Position numbers and translations under genes: made by a program. From an uncultured Hyphomicrobiales bacterium (GTDB taxonomy: Bacteria > Pseudomonadota > Alphaproteobacteria > Rhizobiales > Beijerinckiaceae), in assembly GCA_903902915.1 (NCBI GenBank), contig CAIUWR010000001.1, forward strand, positions 1 to 64,000: a DNA stretch of 64,000 bases. The letters are read 5' to 3'. The notes beneath the pieces were generated by a model. It had not been told where the DNA came from and did no database searches. It saw nothing but the letters and a program-made list of their open reading frames with translations. Below are positions 35,606 through 44,169 of the stretch, in pieces. Position 1 is the first letter of the stretch, and each line of letters opens with the position of its first letter.

Positions 35606-36181
35606 ATGACCATGAATATACTCTGCATCTCCGGTAGTTTGCGGAGTGGTTCCTACAACAGCTGTTTGCTCGATCATATGGCTGGATATTTGCCCCAGAC
35701 ATGCCGGGCTGACTTTCTGAACCCACGAGATGTTGACCTGCCGCTATTCAATGAAGACCTTGAAGGCGACGCTCGACTACGGGAGAAGGTCGCGCTCCTC
35801 CATCGGCGTTTTTCCTCTTGCCGCGCGCTATTGGTCGCTTCGCCTGAATATAATGGCCAGGTGACGGCTTACCTCAAGAACCTGATCGATTGGGTCTCGC
35901 GCCTCGCCTACATCGATTCCCGCTTCGCCAATCCCTTCGCTGACAAGCCTTTGTTGCTTTGTAGCGCCTCAACGGGTTCGAGCGGCGGCATGGCGGGGGT
36001 CGCGCCTGCGCGCGCGCTATTTGGATATGTCGGCGCGCTTGTCCTGGGCGGCGCCGTCTGTGTGCCCTACGCCGCTGATAAATGGTCGGAATTGGGCTAC
36101 ATGTTTGACGACGCCCTTGAGGGCTATATCGCGGCGTCGGTTGCACGGCTGATCTCCGTAGCGGCGATTCCCCGCCCCTGA
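35606..36181 (+). CDS. NADPH-dependent FMN reductase-like flavoprotein
   Basis: A 191-residue flavodoxin-fold protein. ILCISGSLRSGSYNSCLLD is the FMN phosphate loop and LLVASPEYNGQVTAYLKNLI the flavin-stacking SPEYN motif, both hallmarks of the NADPH-dependent FMN reductase / chromate or quinone reductase family. The ATG at 35606 follows GGAAG. It is 24 bp upstream of the ATP-grasp gene, so the two are co-transcribed, and both are flanked by genes of the helical-repeat family on the opposite strand. It could reduce a flavin or quinone for the neighbouring enzyme; nothing proves this. Confidence 0.85.
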   Translation: MTMNILCISGSLRSGSYNSCLLDHMAGYLPQTCRADFLNPRDVDLPLFNEDLEGDARLREKVALLHRRFSSCRALLVASPEYNGQVTAYLKNLIDWVSRLAYIDSRFANPFADKPLLLCSASTGSSGGMAGVAPARALFGYVGALVLGGAVCVPYAADKWSELGYMFDDALEGYIAASVARLISVAAIPRP

Positions 36182-36205
36182 GCATCAAAAGAACTGGAAC
36201 ATCCC

Positions 36206-37453
36206 ATGGCGCATGCGCTCGTTCTTGAGCTTGCTGGCGGCAATGACATCGACATTCTTGACGCGATCATCTCAGCAGGCCACAGCTTCACCTTCCTGAC
36301 CTCGGATCTCGCCCTTTATCAGCAGCAGCCAGCGGTTGCGGCCGTCCTGGCGCACGCGGTCGAATGCCTGGAATTTCCGGGCTTCACCTATGCACATTTG
36401 GAAGCGACGCTGGTTGAGCGACATGTGACGCGGCCCTTTGATGCGCTGATCTGTATGGTGGACATCCGCATCGTCGATGCGGCCCGTCTGGCGCGGAGCC
36501 TCGGCTTGCGTTTTCTCAATCCGCAAACTGCAAGCCTGTTGCGTGACAAGTTCAGTGTCCGCCAGAAGCTGGAGGCGAGTGGGATCGCGCAAGCAGGCCA
36601 TATGCTCGCAACCGATGAGCAGGAAATGATGGCGGCGATCGAGAAGCTTGGCTTCCCGGTTCTGATCAAGCCTTGCGATGGTTACGCCTCGCAAAATGTG
36701 GTGGTGATCGGTGGGCCGGAGGATCTGGAGCCGTGGATTTCCCCGGTGCCTTCCCTAGCCGCGCAATCGACCGATTACGGGCTTGGCGTGCACTCAAATC
36801 GACGTTTCATGGTCGAACGATATCTGACGGGGACTTTTATCGGCTGCGACACGATGAGCGTCGGGGGACGTCATCATTTCCTTGGCGTCAATGAAAAGGT
36901 GATGTGCCCGCCGCCGTCCTTCACGATCAGAGGGGGATGTTTCATGCCCGCCGCGCCGGAGATGGAGAAGCTCTCGGCCTACGCCTTTTCCTTGCTCGAC
37001 GCCGTCGGCTTTGATTTTGGCGCCGCCCATATCGAGATGATGATCACAGCTGAGGGGCCGCAGCTGATCGAAATCAATCCGCGTCTGGTCAGTGCGAAGA
37101 TTCCACGGCTTATGGGCTATGGGCTCGGCCGCTCCGTTTACGCGGACCTCGTGTCGCTGCATCTGGGCGACGCCTCGTTCCTGACGCAAGCGCATGAAAG
37201 CCTGTTCGCCGTCACCCGTTGGATTCTGGCCGATCGAGTTGGGCGGCTCACCTCGGTCATTCTGCCTGAATGGACGGATGCAGGCATCCGCAGCTTCGAA
37301 ATTCTCAAACCAATGGGGGCTCCGGTCGGGCCGCCGTTCGAAAATGTTGATCGCATCGGATATGTGATGACTTCTGCCGCCACCAGAAAGGAGGCGGAAA
37401 CGCTTGCCGAGCGCTGGGTCGCCGATCTCCGGTTGGTGATCGCGCAGGATTGA
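36206..37453 (+). CDS. ATP-grasp domain ligase
   Basis: A 415-residue ATP-grasp enzyme. The pre-domain (1 to about 110) is followed by the ATP-binding Lys in LGFPVLIKPCDGYASQNVVV, the specificity segment MVERYLTGTFIGCDTMSVGG and the metal-binding EINPRLVSAKIPRL. It resembles the amino-acid ligase / carnosine-synthase group, which joins an amine to an acyl phosphate, rather than biotin carboxylases. Its substrate is unknown. The partner upstream is an FMN reductase 24 bp away. A small dipeptide-type metabolite or a protein modification are both possible products. Confidence 0.8.
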   Translation: MAHALVLELAGGNDIDILDAIISAGHSFTFLTSDLALYQQQPAVAAVLAHAVECLEFPGFTYAHLEATLVERHVTRPFDALICMVDIRIVDAARLARSLGLRFLNPQTASLLRDKFSVRQKLEASGIAQAGHMLATDEQEMMAAIEKLGFPVLIKPCDGYASQNVVVIGGPEDLEPWISPVPSLAAQSTDYGLGVHSNRRFMVERYLTGTFIGCDTMSVGGRHHFLGVNEKVMCPPPSFTIRGGCFMPAAPEMEKLSAYAFSLLDAVGFDFGAAHIEMMITAEGPQLIEINPRLVSAKIPRLMGYGLGRSVYADLVSLHLGDASFLTQAHESLFAVTRWILADRVGRLTSVILPEWTDAGIRSFEILKPMGAPVGPPFENVDRIGYVMTSAATRKEAETLAERWVADLRLVIAQD

Positions 37454-37484
37454 GCCTGGCCGAACGTCGATGAGCCGACCGCAA

Positions 37485-37508
37485 AAAAGCCGCCCGGAGG
37501 CGGCTTTT
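37485..37508. terminator. Bidirectional terminator between ATP-grasp gene and family member 3
   Basis: A perfect 10-bp stem AAAAGCCGCC/GGCGGCTTTT with loop CGGA. The T run follows on both strands, and it lies 31 bp after the ATP-grasp stop and 26 bp after the converging stop at 37535. The stem core AAAGCCGCC is the same as in the hairpin at 34554. Confidence 0.92.
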
Positions 37509-37534
37509 CCTTGGTCTCACCACGGAGATGGCCT

Positions 37535-38293
37535 TCAGGCCGCCACTTGCTGTTGTGCTGTCGATGATGTCGCGGCCGCAGTCGCGGCGCTGCTCTGGGC
37601 TGCCGATCCGGAGATCAGATTGGTCCATGCGGTCTGCATGCCCGAGGCGTCGCCGTTGGCGACAGCGTCTTGCAAGGCCTGGAAGTCGGGGTTCTGAAGG
37701 AGCTTCTGGGCTGCGGAAGCAGCCGAAGACGCCACGGAATTGTAGCCCGAGCCGCTGCTGGCTGAGCCCGTCGGGTTGGCGAGACTTGAAAGCTGCTGGA
37801 GATCTGTGACGATCGTCTGCATGGCGGACTGCGCCGTGCTCGTGTCGCCTGACTGAATCGCCTGGCTCAACTCGAGCGCGGGAGACTTCCCGCCTCCGCC
37901 ATGGTGATGACGCCCATGTCCGGCGGTCATCGATCCGGCGGCCGAAGCTGCATCAGCCGCCACAGCGGCATTGGCGGCGGTTACGGCGTCCGACGATGAC
38001 GTGGAGCTGGCGGTCTGGCCACCCTGCTGATTTTGTCGCGAGGCCAGCAGCTGCTGCGCCGTGCTCAGGTCGCCCGATTGCAAGGCCGCCCCGATCTTGC
38101 CCAGAAAGCTGTCAGGGCTGAGATTGGCGCCGCCGCCCGGCATCTGGCTTTTGATTTTCGCAAAGGCGTCGTTGGCGCTGGAAAGGTTGCCCCCGGAGAT
38201 CGCCTGCGACAGGGCTTCAAAGTTCTGGCGACGCTGCTGCCATTGCATTTGCTCTGCGGCGCTATAGCTACCGCCTTGAATACGCATACCCAT
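37535..38293 (-). CDS. Helical-repeat protein of the MRIQGG family, member 3 (His-rich)
   Basis: A 252-residue paralog starting MGMRIQGGSYSAAEQMQWQQ, then RRQNFEALSQAISGGNLSSA. Four GD-turn units are clear: ISGGNLSSANDAFAKIKSQM, GAALQSGDLSTAQQLLASRQ, LELSQAIQSGDTSTAQSAMQ and LLQNPDFQALQDAVANGDA. A GHGRHHHGGGG cluster sits in the same position as in member 2. A GGGAG lies six bases before the ATG. The three members share start, order of units and length, so they are recent duplicates kept around the FMN reductase and ATP-grasp genes. Function unknown. Confidence 0.72.
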   Translation of the reverse strand: MGMRIQGGSYSAAEQMQWQQRRQNFEALSQAISGGNLSSANDAFAKIKSQMPGGGANLSPDSFLGKIGAALQSGDLSTAQQLLASRQNQQGGQTASSTSSSDAVTAANAAVAADAASAAGSMTAGHGRHHHGGGGKSPALELSQAIQSGDTSTAQSAMQTIVTDLQQLSSLANPTGSASSGSGYNSVASSAASAAQKLLQNPDFQALQDAVANGDASGMQTAWTNLISGSAAQSSAATAAATSSTAQQQVAA

Positions 38294-38787
38294 ATCACGC
38301 TCCCGACCGAGCCCCCGCCCTATCGACTAGCATTAACTATACATCCGGCCCAAGTATAAGATAAAACATCGTTAATGCTTTATTACTTATACCCAATTCA
38401 GGCAACGCCGTTTACGATAGGACGGACGTAACGATGCAACCTTTAGGACGCAGGGCTACTTTTTTGCACAATTTAAACTCTGGAGACTGATGCCGTCGTG
38501 CAATGCCCGTCCATGACGATGAAGGCGTTCCGGGTCGCGTGGAACGAGCCACGGGAACATCAGTTTCGTAACAATCAGACTTCGCGGACCAGCGCTTATT
38601 GTAAAGCTAAAGTTATTAAGCGCTCAACAGAAGCATTTTTGCCACCTTTTGCTCGCCGTGAGTGGCGGCGCCGGGTTGAGGGGCGATCATCTCAAGGATC
38701 GTCCCAGGAGGATATTTATATATGGTCTCAATTCTGCCCTGACCCGACCACAATTACCGTTCGATTCTGGCTGCAGCGTCACCCTTC

Positions 38788-38850
38788 TCAGCCGCCCAGC
38801 CCTGGTGGCGCTCCGGCCGCGATCACCCGCAAGGGTGGTCGGGGATTGTC
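38788..38850. repeat. 63-bp palindromic repeat, copy 1
   Basis: It matches 39069-39131 at 58 of 63 bases. The right part can fold: CCGCGATCA-like and TGGTCGGGG arms flank ACCCGCAAGGG. It looks like a REP-type extragenic palindrome. Confidence 0.8.
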
Positions 38851-39068
38851 GGCCCCGCCGCAACGGGTTCGAGCAGGCTTCACCCCGGACCCGCCTCTCC
38901 ATCGACGCGCGCGTGTCGAACAGGGAATTCTGGAACAAATTCAATAAGCTTTGGCTTGCGCTGACGCAGCCCTGCGGCGTCGCTTTCCCGAGTGGCGCCG
39001 TATTTTTTTCCATTCGCTCTGGGCGGAACGCGGCGTCAGCGCGTTAGGGGACTGAGCGCCGCCTTTCG

Positions 39069-39131
39069 TCAGCCCCCCAGCCCCGGTGGCGCTCCGGCCC
39101 CGATCATCCGCAAGGGTGGTCGGGGTTTGTC
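39069..39131. repeat. 63-bp palindromic repeat, copy 2
   Basis: The better-folding copy. CCCCGATCA and TGGTCGGGG pair at 8 of 9 positions around a TCCGCAAGGG loop. It lies 130 bp before the first TadE-like gene. Confidence 0.8.
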
Positions 39132-39260
39132 ACGTCAAGACGAGGCGCAATGCTTTCGTGGCCGGATAAACACGCCAGGGGATACAAACCTGAACTTGAC
39201 GTTTGAAAAGTAACGCAATAGGCTACAGATATTGCTTTTATCCTGCATTGAGGCCCTGTC

Positions 39261-39872
39261 ATGTGGCGGTCACCCCGCGCGGCTTTCCGTATGTTCGCTC
39301 GCGACCAGAGTGCGGTCGCAAGCATCGAATTCGCTTTTGTCATCTATCCATTTCTCGGAGTGATCCTCGCGATCGCCCAAAGTTTCATTTCGCAATATTA
39401 TATCTCCTCGATTGACCGCGCGACGCAGAAATTCGCTGCGGAATTGAGGAGCGGCGTTGACGTCATTAAGGGTCAGACGGCGCAGTCGATCATCGCCAAC
39501 AAGTTCTGCCCCAATCTGCCTGCGGGGCTGGATTGCAATAGCGTCATCATTCAGCTGATCGACAACTCTAATTGCACAGCTGCGGCTGATTGCTGGCAAT
39601 CGCAGTATAGCAACTATGCGCAAGCCATAAGGCTTGCTCCCGTTTTCCCATCGTCGCCGGTGTTTCAAGTGGGCGCTGCGGGCGACAGTCAGTATCTGAT
39701 GGTTTTCTATCCTCTGCCTGCGATGGCGCCGATCTGGGACAAACAATCGGTGACCCAGACTTATCCGTGCTCCGATGATGGCGGGTATAGAACAATATGT
39801 GTGACCCCGCCGATCCACGGCCTCCTCTCGACCGCCATGTGGATCAATGATCCCTCTGTCGGTGTTTATTGA
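39261..39872 (+). CDS. TadE-like pilus-assembly protein 1
   Basis: A 203-residue protein with one N-terminal membrane helix. ARDQSAVASIEFAFVIYPFL is the TadE pattern: a basic stretch, then E in the helix start, followed by about 15 hydrophobic residues. The rest is a periplasmic domain with Cys pairs (KFCPNLPAGLDC, NCTAAADC, YPC...TIC). TadE-like pseudopilins are processed by the TadV peptidase and act with Flp pili; no tadA/B/C or flp gene is in the window. It ends 14 bp before the second TadE-like gene. Confidence 0.75.
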   Translation: MWRSPRAAFRMFARDQSAVASIEFAFVIYPFLGVILAIAQSFISQYYISSIDRATQKFAAELRSGVDVIKGQTAQSIIANKFCPNLPAGLDCNSVIIQLIDNSNCTAAADCWQSQYSNYAQAIRLAPVFPSSPVFQVGAAGDSQYLMVFYPLPAMAPIWDKQSVTQTYPCSDDGGYRTICVTPPIHGLLSTAMWINDPSVGVY

Positions 39873-39886
39873 ATTGGCGGGGCGGC

Positions 39887-40633
39887 ATGACCTATTCGCG
39901 TAAAGCGATCTCCCTCAGAGCGCTCCGCAGTTGCGCTAGCGGTTCCGTGGTCACGGAGTTCGCCATTCTTTTTCCGATTCTGCTCACCATACTGACCGGG
40001 GCTAACGAGCTCACCCGCTGGGTGCGCGCTCGCCAGCATATGGAAGATTACGCAACGATGGTGGCCTATGACGTCGCGGGCCTCCCTGTTCCCATTCTTG
40101 GAGCGAGCCAGTCGGTTTCAGCTTACAATCTGAATGAGTTGATTGAGCGGATCGGACTTGTGGCCCCGGAGCTCGTCACGCCGGGCGTCGCCGCTTGGAA
40201 CCCCAACCGCACAAATTATCTTGGGGTCACCATCTCCATGGTGGCGATGGCGCCCACCACGGCGGCCTGCCAATTCAATTGCACCTATTCCGGCCAATTG
40301 GCTTGGACCTTCGGGTCCAACAAACGCGCTTGTGGCGCAGTCGCCGTTCCATATGGCTCAAACGCGCAAGGCGCATTGGTCTATGTCAACGATCAGCCTG
40401 GCGCCGTCGTCGTAGTGGACGTCATCACCACCTACAACTTCATATACAGCGGTAGCAATGCGCTCATGGGGATGTTTCCCGGCGGCCAGAGCCTGATCGC
40501 CTCGCAGCCCACCCTCTCGACAACAACTTTTCAGCCCGTCAGGAATTGGCGCGGCGGCACATCAAATCCACCCTTGGGTCCATCACCCGCCAACACGCGG
40601 TGGACTGGCGTCACATGTCCGGGATATTCATGA
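39887..40633 (+). CDS. TadE-like pilus-assembly protein 2
   Basis: A 248-residue protein. CASGSVVTEFAILFPILLTI gives the TadE helix with its Glu, followed by ANELTRWVRARQHMEDYATM and a periplasmic domain with four Cys, ending RWTGVTCPGYS. The ATG at 39887 follows a GGGGCGG site; the TTG at 39869 overlaps the previous stop and is less likely. A remnant of the same tail (QWTDVSRPGYS) lies at 43298, in front of a decayed copy of the downstream TadG-like gene. It probably forms a pseudopilin heteromer with the neighbours. Confidence 0.75.
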   Translation: MTYSRKAISLRALRSCASGSVVTEFAILFPILLTILTGANELTRWVRARQHMEDYATMVAYDVAGLPVPILGASQSVSAYNLNELIERIGLVAPELVTPGVAAWNPNRTNYLGVTISMVAMAPTTAACQFNCTYSGQLAWTFGSNKRACGAVAVPYGSNAQGALVYVNDQPGAVVVVDVITTYNFIYSGSNALMGMFPGGQSLIASQPTLSTTTFQPVRNWRGGTSNPPLGPSPANTRWTGVTCPGYS

Positions 40634-40749
40634 AGTCCGCCATACAGATGATAGCAGCGGCCTGGAAAGCCCCGGCGCCCCTTCACATGGGCGCCCTTCG
40701 GCGGAGCAATCTTGCAGTCTCGCCACCGCAGCTTCGTTTGGAGTCAGCG

Positions 40750-42999
40750 ATGATTTCGCGCCATTCGGGATTCGAGTGGGGCCTGCGACTTGCGCGGCGG
40801 CTCAGACTTTTTTTCTCGGCCTGTCAGGGCAATGTCGCTCTCATCACCACTTTCATGCTGTTGCCGATGATTGGCGTCGCCGGGCTGGCTATCGACTTCG
40901 CCGCCGCAGCCAGGACAAAGGGGCAGCTTGAGCGGATCACACAGATCGCCGCGACGACCGCCGTCAACACCGCCCGTAACGCCTTGCAAGTGGCTGGCCT
41001 CGGCAACAATGGACTGGACGGCCCAGCCGTGGCGGAAGGCGCCCGCGCGGGCCAATACTCCCTCGCGACCCAGTTAGCTCGCATTTCCAACATTTCAGTT
41101 GTGGGCGCGCCGACATGGAACGTACAGCGGGTGGGCAATACGCTCAGCGCCAATGTTGGCGTGAACATCGCGCAGCAAACCTATTTCGCCAAGATTTTCG
41201 GCTATAATAAATTTAACATGCGGGTGACTGGCTGGATGATCATTGGACTTATGGATAATCCTACAAACACTTTGAATGCAGGAGCCGTCGTCGACGAACA
41301 ATGGACAATTTCCGCCACCGCGCCGCTTCCGGCGCCCACGACGACGAGCCCCGTATTCAACGATTGGTACAGCGGCACGCCCGCGACGAAGTCGCCGCTC
41401 CTGCCTGCTGGCGGTCCCACCTATTCTAACGGGACCCTCGGCTCGGCGGTTCAGGTCGGCAACCCCGACGGCTCCATCGCCCCGATCGTCTCCAAAAAGG
41501 TCTATTTGCCGGCTGGGCAATACGAACTCCGCTATTGGTATAAATCGACGGTGGTCTATCCGGAATATGAACCCGTTTACATCTGCGGCACCGTTGAAGC
41601 GGAAATGAATTGGGTCAATTCCGGCTTGGTGCGGCCCCTCGGATCGCCTCCATGGACGCAAGGAACCGCCTTGCCGTCATCGGACCCGAGACAGATCCAA
41701 ACCACCAGAGCTGGCGTCTACCTCGACCTCATCACGACAGATCCTCAATTGGCGACCGCGGCGCCGGACGCCAGAACCTTCGCCATCCCTCCGGCTTCGC
41801 CCAACGCCACCAATAATCGGATCGACATTTGCGCCTATTCATCAAAATGGATCCAGCGCAGCGTTACTTTGACGATTACAAAAACCGCCTATTTCTGGTT
41901 GAGTTTTGTCTCGGAGGTTCCTGCCCAGTCAAATAGAAATGGCTTTTATTTGGGCGAGGTGCAGCTCTGTCCAAGCGCCTGCGCCGGGCCTTTGAATAAT
42001 AACTGGCCTTGGTCCGCAGGAACGCAGCTTTACGCAGATTCTTTCGAAACGCCTCTGAATCAGAATGGCGCCGCCTTCAATCTACGCCAATCCAGCTTCG
42101 TTCCAACGGCCAATTATGAGCTGACGCCCAACTGGCAGGCCGGCAGGTATGGCGGACTTGCCGCAGGCGCCTGGAATTTGGCGTCCAGTTTCGTTTATTC
42201 CGTGAGCACTGCCAAGTCACCGCCTTACGATGGTCCTACTAGCGTTTTGACCCAACGGCTTGGGCTTTTCCTTTACAGACCGATGCTCCTCATGCCGGGG
42301 GTCTATCGATTCAGTTTCATGGCGGGATTGACCCAACCGATGCAAACTATGCAGTGGTGCCCGCCTGTAGGTTCATTTCAGAATGCAGTCGATCAGTCGC
42401 TGCAGGCCACTCCAATTTATACATTGACGGATACGTCCTTGCCCAACACCGTTTGCATCTGCCCCGCTGGCTCCATAACCACACTGGTAACTTCTGATGA
42501 AGGGGTACAGGGACAATCGAATATGAATTTAAACAATGCAGCTCCAGCTTTTTACACCAATACAACTGATAGGCCCGGCTCGGCGGTGTCAGATTGTCAT
42601 GCATTTAGTCCGAAGGGTAGCAATGTTTACTGCGTGCTTGTTCCGAGGACGCAATATTATGGATTTGAGCTTCGCGTCGCAGGACCCTATATGACGACTG
42701 TCGCAGGCACTCGCTACGCCAATGCGAATACGGATTTGCAACTTGGGACCGGCGGCGCCTATTTCGACAACCTGCAAGTCAGTCTCTTGACGCCGGGCGT
42801 GAAAAACAAGTTCATCGGCACCTCTGCTTCAGATCCGGGCGACTTCGACAATTACCAGGCTAATTGTCCTCTTAATTTGCCGGACGACTTCCAATCGAGC
42901 GCGAACATGCGAAATGTCATCAGCGGAGGCGTGCCGATGTGGCCTGGATATTCAACGTTACCGCTGACGGGCGTTACGGTCACTGCGCCTTCGCAATAG
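40750..42999 (+). CDS. Large TadG-like membrane-anchored surface protein
   Basis: A 749-residue protein. FFSACQGNVALITTFMLLPM starts the TadG-type helix, continued by IGVAGLAIDFAAAARTKGQL. The following 640 residues are periplasmic or extracellular and include beta-rich segments (VYLPAGQYELRYWYKSTVVY, LYADSFETPLNQNGAAFNLR, LMPGVYRFSFMAGLTQPMQT) and many Cys. The end reads WPGYSTLPLTGVTVTAPSQ. No DxSxS von Willebrand motif, found in many TadG proteins, is visible. I chose ATG 40750 because GGAG lies seven bases upstream and the decayed copy has a site at the same place; ATG 40630 overlaps the previous stop (ATGA). Confidence 0.7.
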   Translation: MISRHSGFEWGLRLARRLRLFFSACQGNVALITTFMLLPMIGVAGLAIDFAAAARTKGQLERITQIAATTAVNTARNALQVAGLGNNGLDGPAVAEGARAGQYSLATQLARISNISVVGAPTWNVQRVGNTLSANVGVNIAQQTYFAKIFGYNKFNMRVTGWMIIGLMDNPTNTLNAGAVVDEQWTISATAPLPAPTTTSPVFNDWYSGTPATKSPLLPAGGPTYSNGTLGSAVQVGNPDGSIAPIVSKKVYLPAGQYELRYWYKSTVVYPEYEPVYICGTVEAEMNWVNSGLVRPLGSPPWTQGTALPSSDPRQIQTTRAGVYLDLITTDPQLATAAPDARTFAIPPASPNATNNRIDICAYSSKWIQRSVTLTITKTAYFWLSFVSEVPAQSNRNGFYLGEVQLCPSACAGPLNNNWPWSAGTQLYADSFETPLNQNGAAFNLRQSSFVPTANYELTPNWQAGRYGGLAAGAWNLASSFVYSVSTAKSPPYDGPTSVLTQRLGLFLYRPMLLMPGVYRFSFMAGLTQPMQTMQWCPPVGSFQNAVDQSLQATPIYTLTDTSLPNTVCICPAGSITTLVTSDEGVQGQSNMNLNNAAPAFYTNTTDRPGSAVSDCHAFSPKGSNVYCVLVPRTQYYGFELRVAGPYMTTVAGTRYANANTDLQLGTGGAYFDNLQVSLLTPGVKNKFIGTSASDPGDFDNYQANCPLNLPDDFQSSANMRNVISGGVPMWPGYSTLPLTGVTVTAPSQ

Positions 43000-43297
43000 G
43001 GTTCGCCGGACGAAAGCCCTCCTTGCCATGCAGCTGGGATGGCCGGAACTGCGCTCGACCGCAGCCGGTCCCGCGTCTGTCCCTCCAAGCGGGGTTTGAA
43101 CGGGATTCGCCGTTTCCGATAGCTCCACGCTTTGATGAAGCACATGAGCTTCCACGCAATACATTCGATCAACATAAACTATAAAATAGAGAGGCGTTAA
43201 TCTTCAGCGGTAGGCTTTCCCATTCCGCGAATTTTCACCAGAAAACATCAAAAACCGTCGATTTTCCATCATGAATGCTTGCCATTTCTGATCGGGC

Positions 43298-43342
43298 CAG
43301 TGGACGGATGTCTCGCGTCCGGGATATTCGTCAATCATATGA
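43298..43342 (+). pseudogene. Tail remnant of a second TadE-like gene
   Basis: The frame reads QWTDVSRPGYSSII and then TGA, which matches the tail RWTGVTCPGYS of the gene at 39887. A TGA lies in frame four codons upstream, so only the last codons survive. It sits about 105 bp before the decayed TadG-like copy, the same order and nearly the same spacing as in the intact pair, so a TadE-TadG unit was duplicated and then lost. Confidence 0.65.
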
Positions 43343-43447
43343 GGGACATGAATTGGCGGCTTTAAATCTCGCTGACGCACTGTCGGCAGGTTTTGAAAGA
43401 AAAGCCACCGAGCACCGCAGTTTCCCTCCGGCTGCTGGAAGGTTTCG

Positions 43448-44067
43448 ATGCCTTTGCGATCATGGAGATATGACGGCGCGCGCCTGCTGGCGCGGCTGAT
43501 CAAGCGGTTTCGGCGCGCTCGCGAGGGCAATCTGGCCATGATGACAGCCCTCATGTTGCTGCCGATGATCGGGAGGACGAGAAGGTTTTCGCCCAGCAAG
43601 ACTCAAATATAAACAATACGTCGCCCTATTTTTACAGAAACAATATTGATCCCCCCGGTTCCGCCATGTCTGATTGCCATGCCTATAATACGGGAACGAC
43701 CGATGTATATTGCGTTCTTGTGCCAAGGACTCAATATTATGGGTTTCAGCTTCGCCTTGAAGCACCCTATTTAACGGACGTGACCAGCTCCCCCTATCCC
43801 GGCACGGATTTGCAGCTCGGAAGCGCTGGCGCTTATCTCGACAACCTGCAAGTCAGCCTATTGTCTGCGGGCGTCAAAAACAAATTCACCGGCACGCCTG
43901 CGGACCCGGGCGATTTCGACGATTATCAGAATAAATGCTTCACGACTCTGGCGGCGGCGTCGACGACAGCGACTGTCGAAAACATCATCAGTGGAACAGC
44001 CCCCGTATGGCCGGGCTATACAAAGCTGCAACTGACCGGCGTGTCCGTAACGGCGCCTTCGCAATAG
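43448..44067 (+). pseudogene. Decayed TadG-like copy with a large internal deletion
   Basis: The N-terminus MPLRSWRYDGARLLARLIKR, then FRRAREGNLAMMTALMLLPM, matches the intact gene around FMLLPMIG. Just after MLLPMIG the homology jumps to the C-terminal region in another frame: DEKVFAQQDSNINNTSPYFY (43576 on), CHAYNTGTTDVYCVLVPRTQ, ending LQLTGVSVTAPSQ at 44067. The junction near 43574-43577 therefore removes the equivalent of about 1.8 kb and shifts the frame; translation from 43448 stops at TAA 43610. The C-terminal half is an open frame but lacks a secretion signal, so it is not a functional gene. Confidence 0.8.
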
Positions 44068-44092
44068 GCCTTCTGGCGGCCCGTTTGAACGT

Positions 44093-44120
44093 CCCGGTCG
44101 ATAGATCCCTATCGACCGGG
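44093..44120. terminator. Hairpin between the decayed TadG copy and rpoH
   Basis: A perfect 12-bp stem CCCGGTCGATAG/CTATCGACCGGG with loop ATCC. It lies between convergent units (stops at 44067 and 44170). No T run, so Rho-independent action is less certain. Confidence 0.7.
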
Positions 44121-44169
44121 GCGCTTATGGAGGGGCGCCGCAAACCGCCGCGCGTCTCAAACCGATCGC

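Larger units (their letters stand above)
38294..39260. other. 967-bp intergenic region with a duplicated palindromic repeat
   Basis: No gene is supported. The left 200 bp is AT-rich and should contain the promoter of the minus-strand gene at 38293. The right part holds two copies of a 63-bp element (annotated separately) 218 bp apart. Open frames across the repeats translate to Pro/Gly/Arg-rich sequence that follows the repeat in both copies, so they are not independent evidence of coding. Confidence 0.5.

Noticed and set aside
38498-39213. Open frames across the 63-bp repeats
   Set aside because: Their only shared sequence is the translated repeat itself, so they do not show coding potential.
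30755-44169. Direct repeat of the tRNA-Glu 3' end as a second att site
   Set aside because: No copy of the T-arm/acceptor sequence is visible up to rpoH, so I do not claim that tRNA-Glu bounds a classical island.
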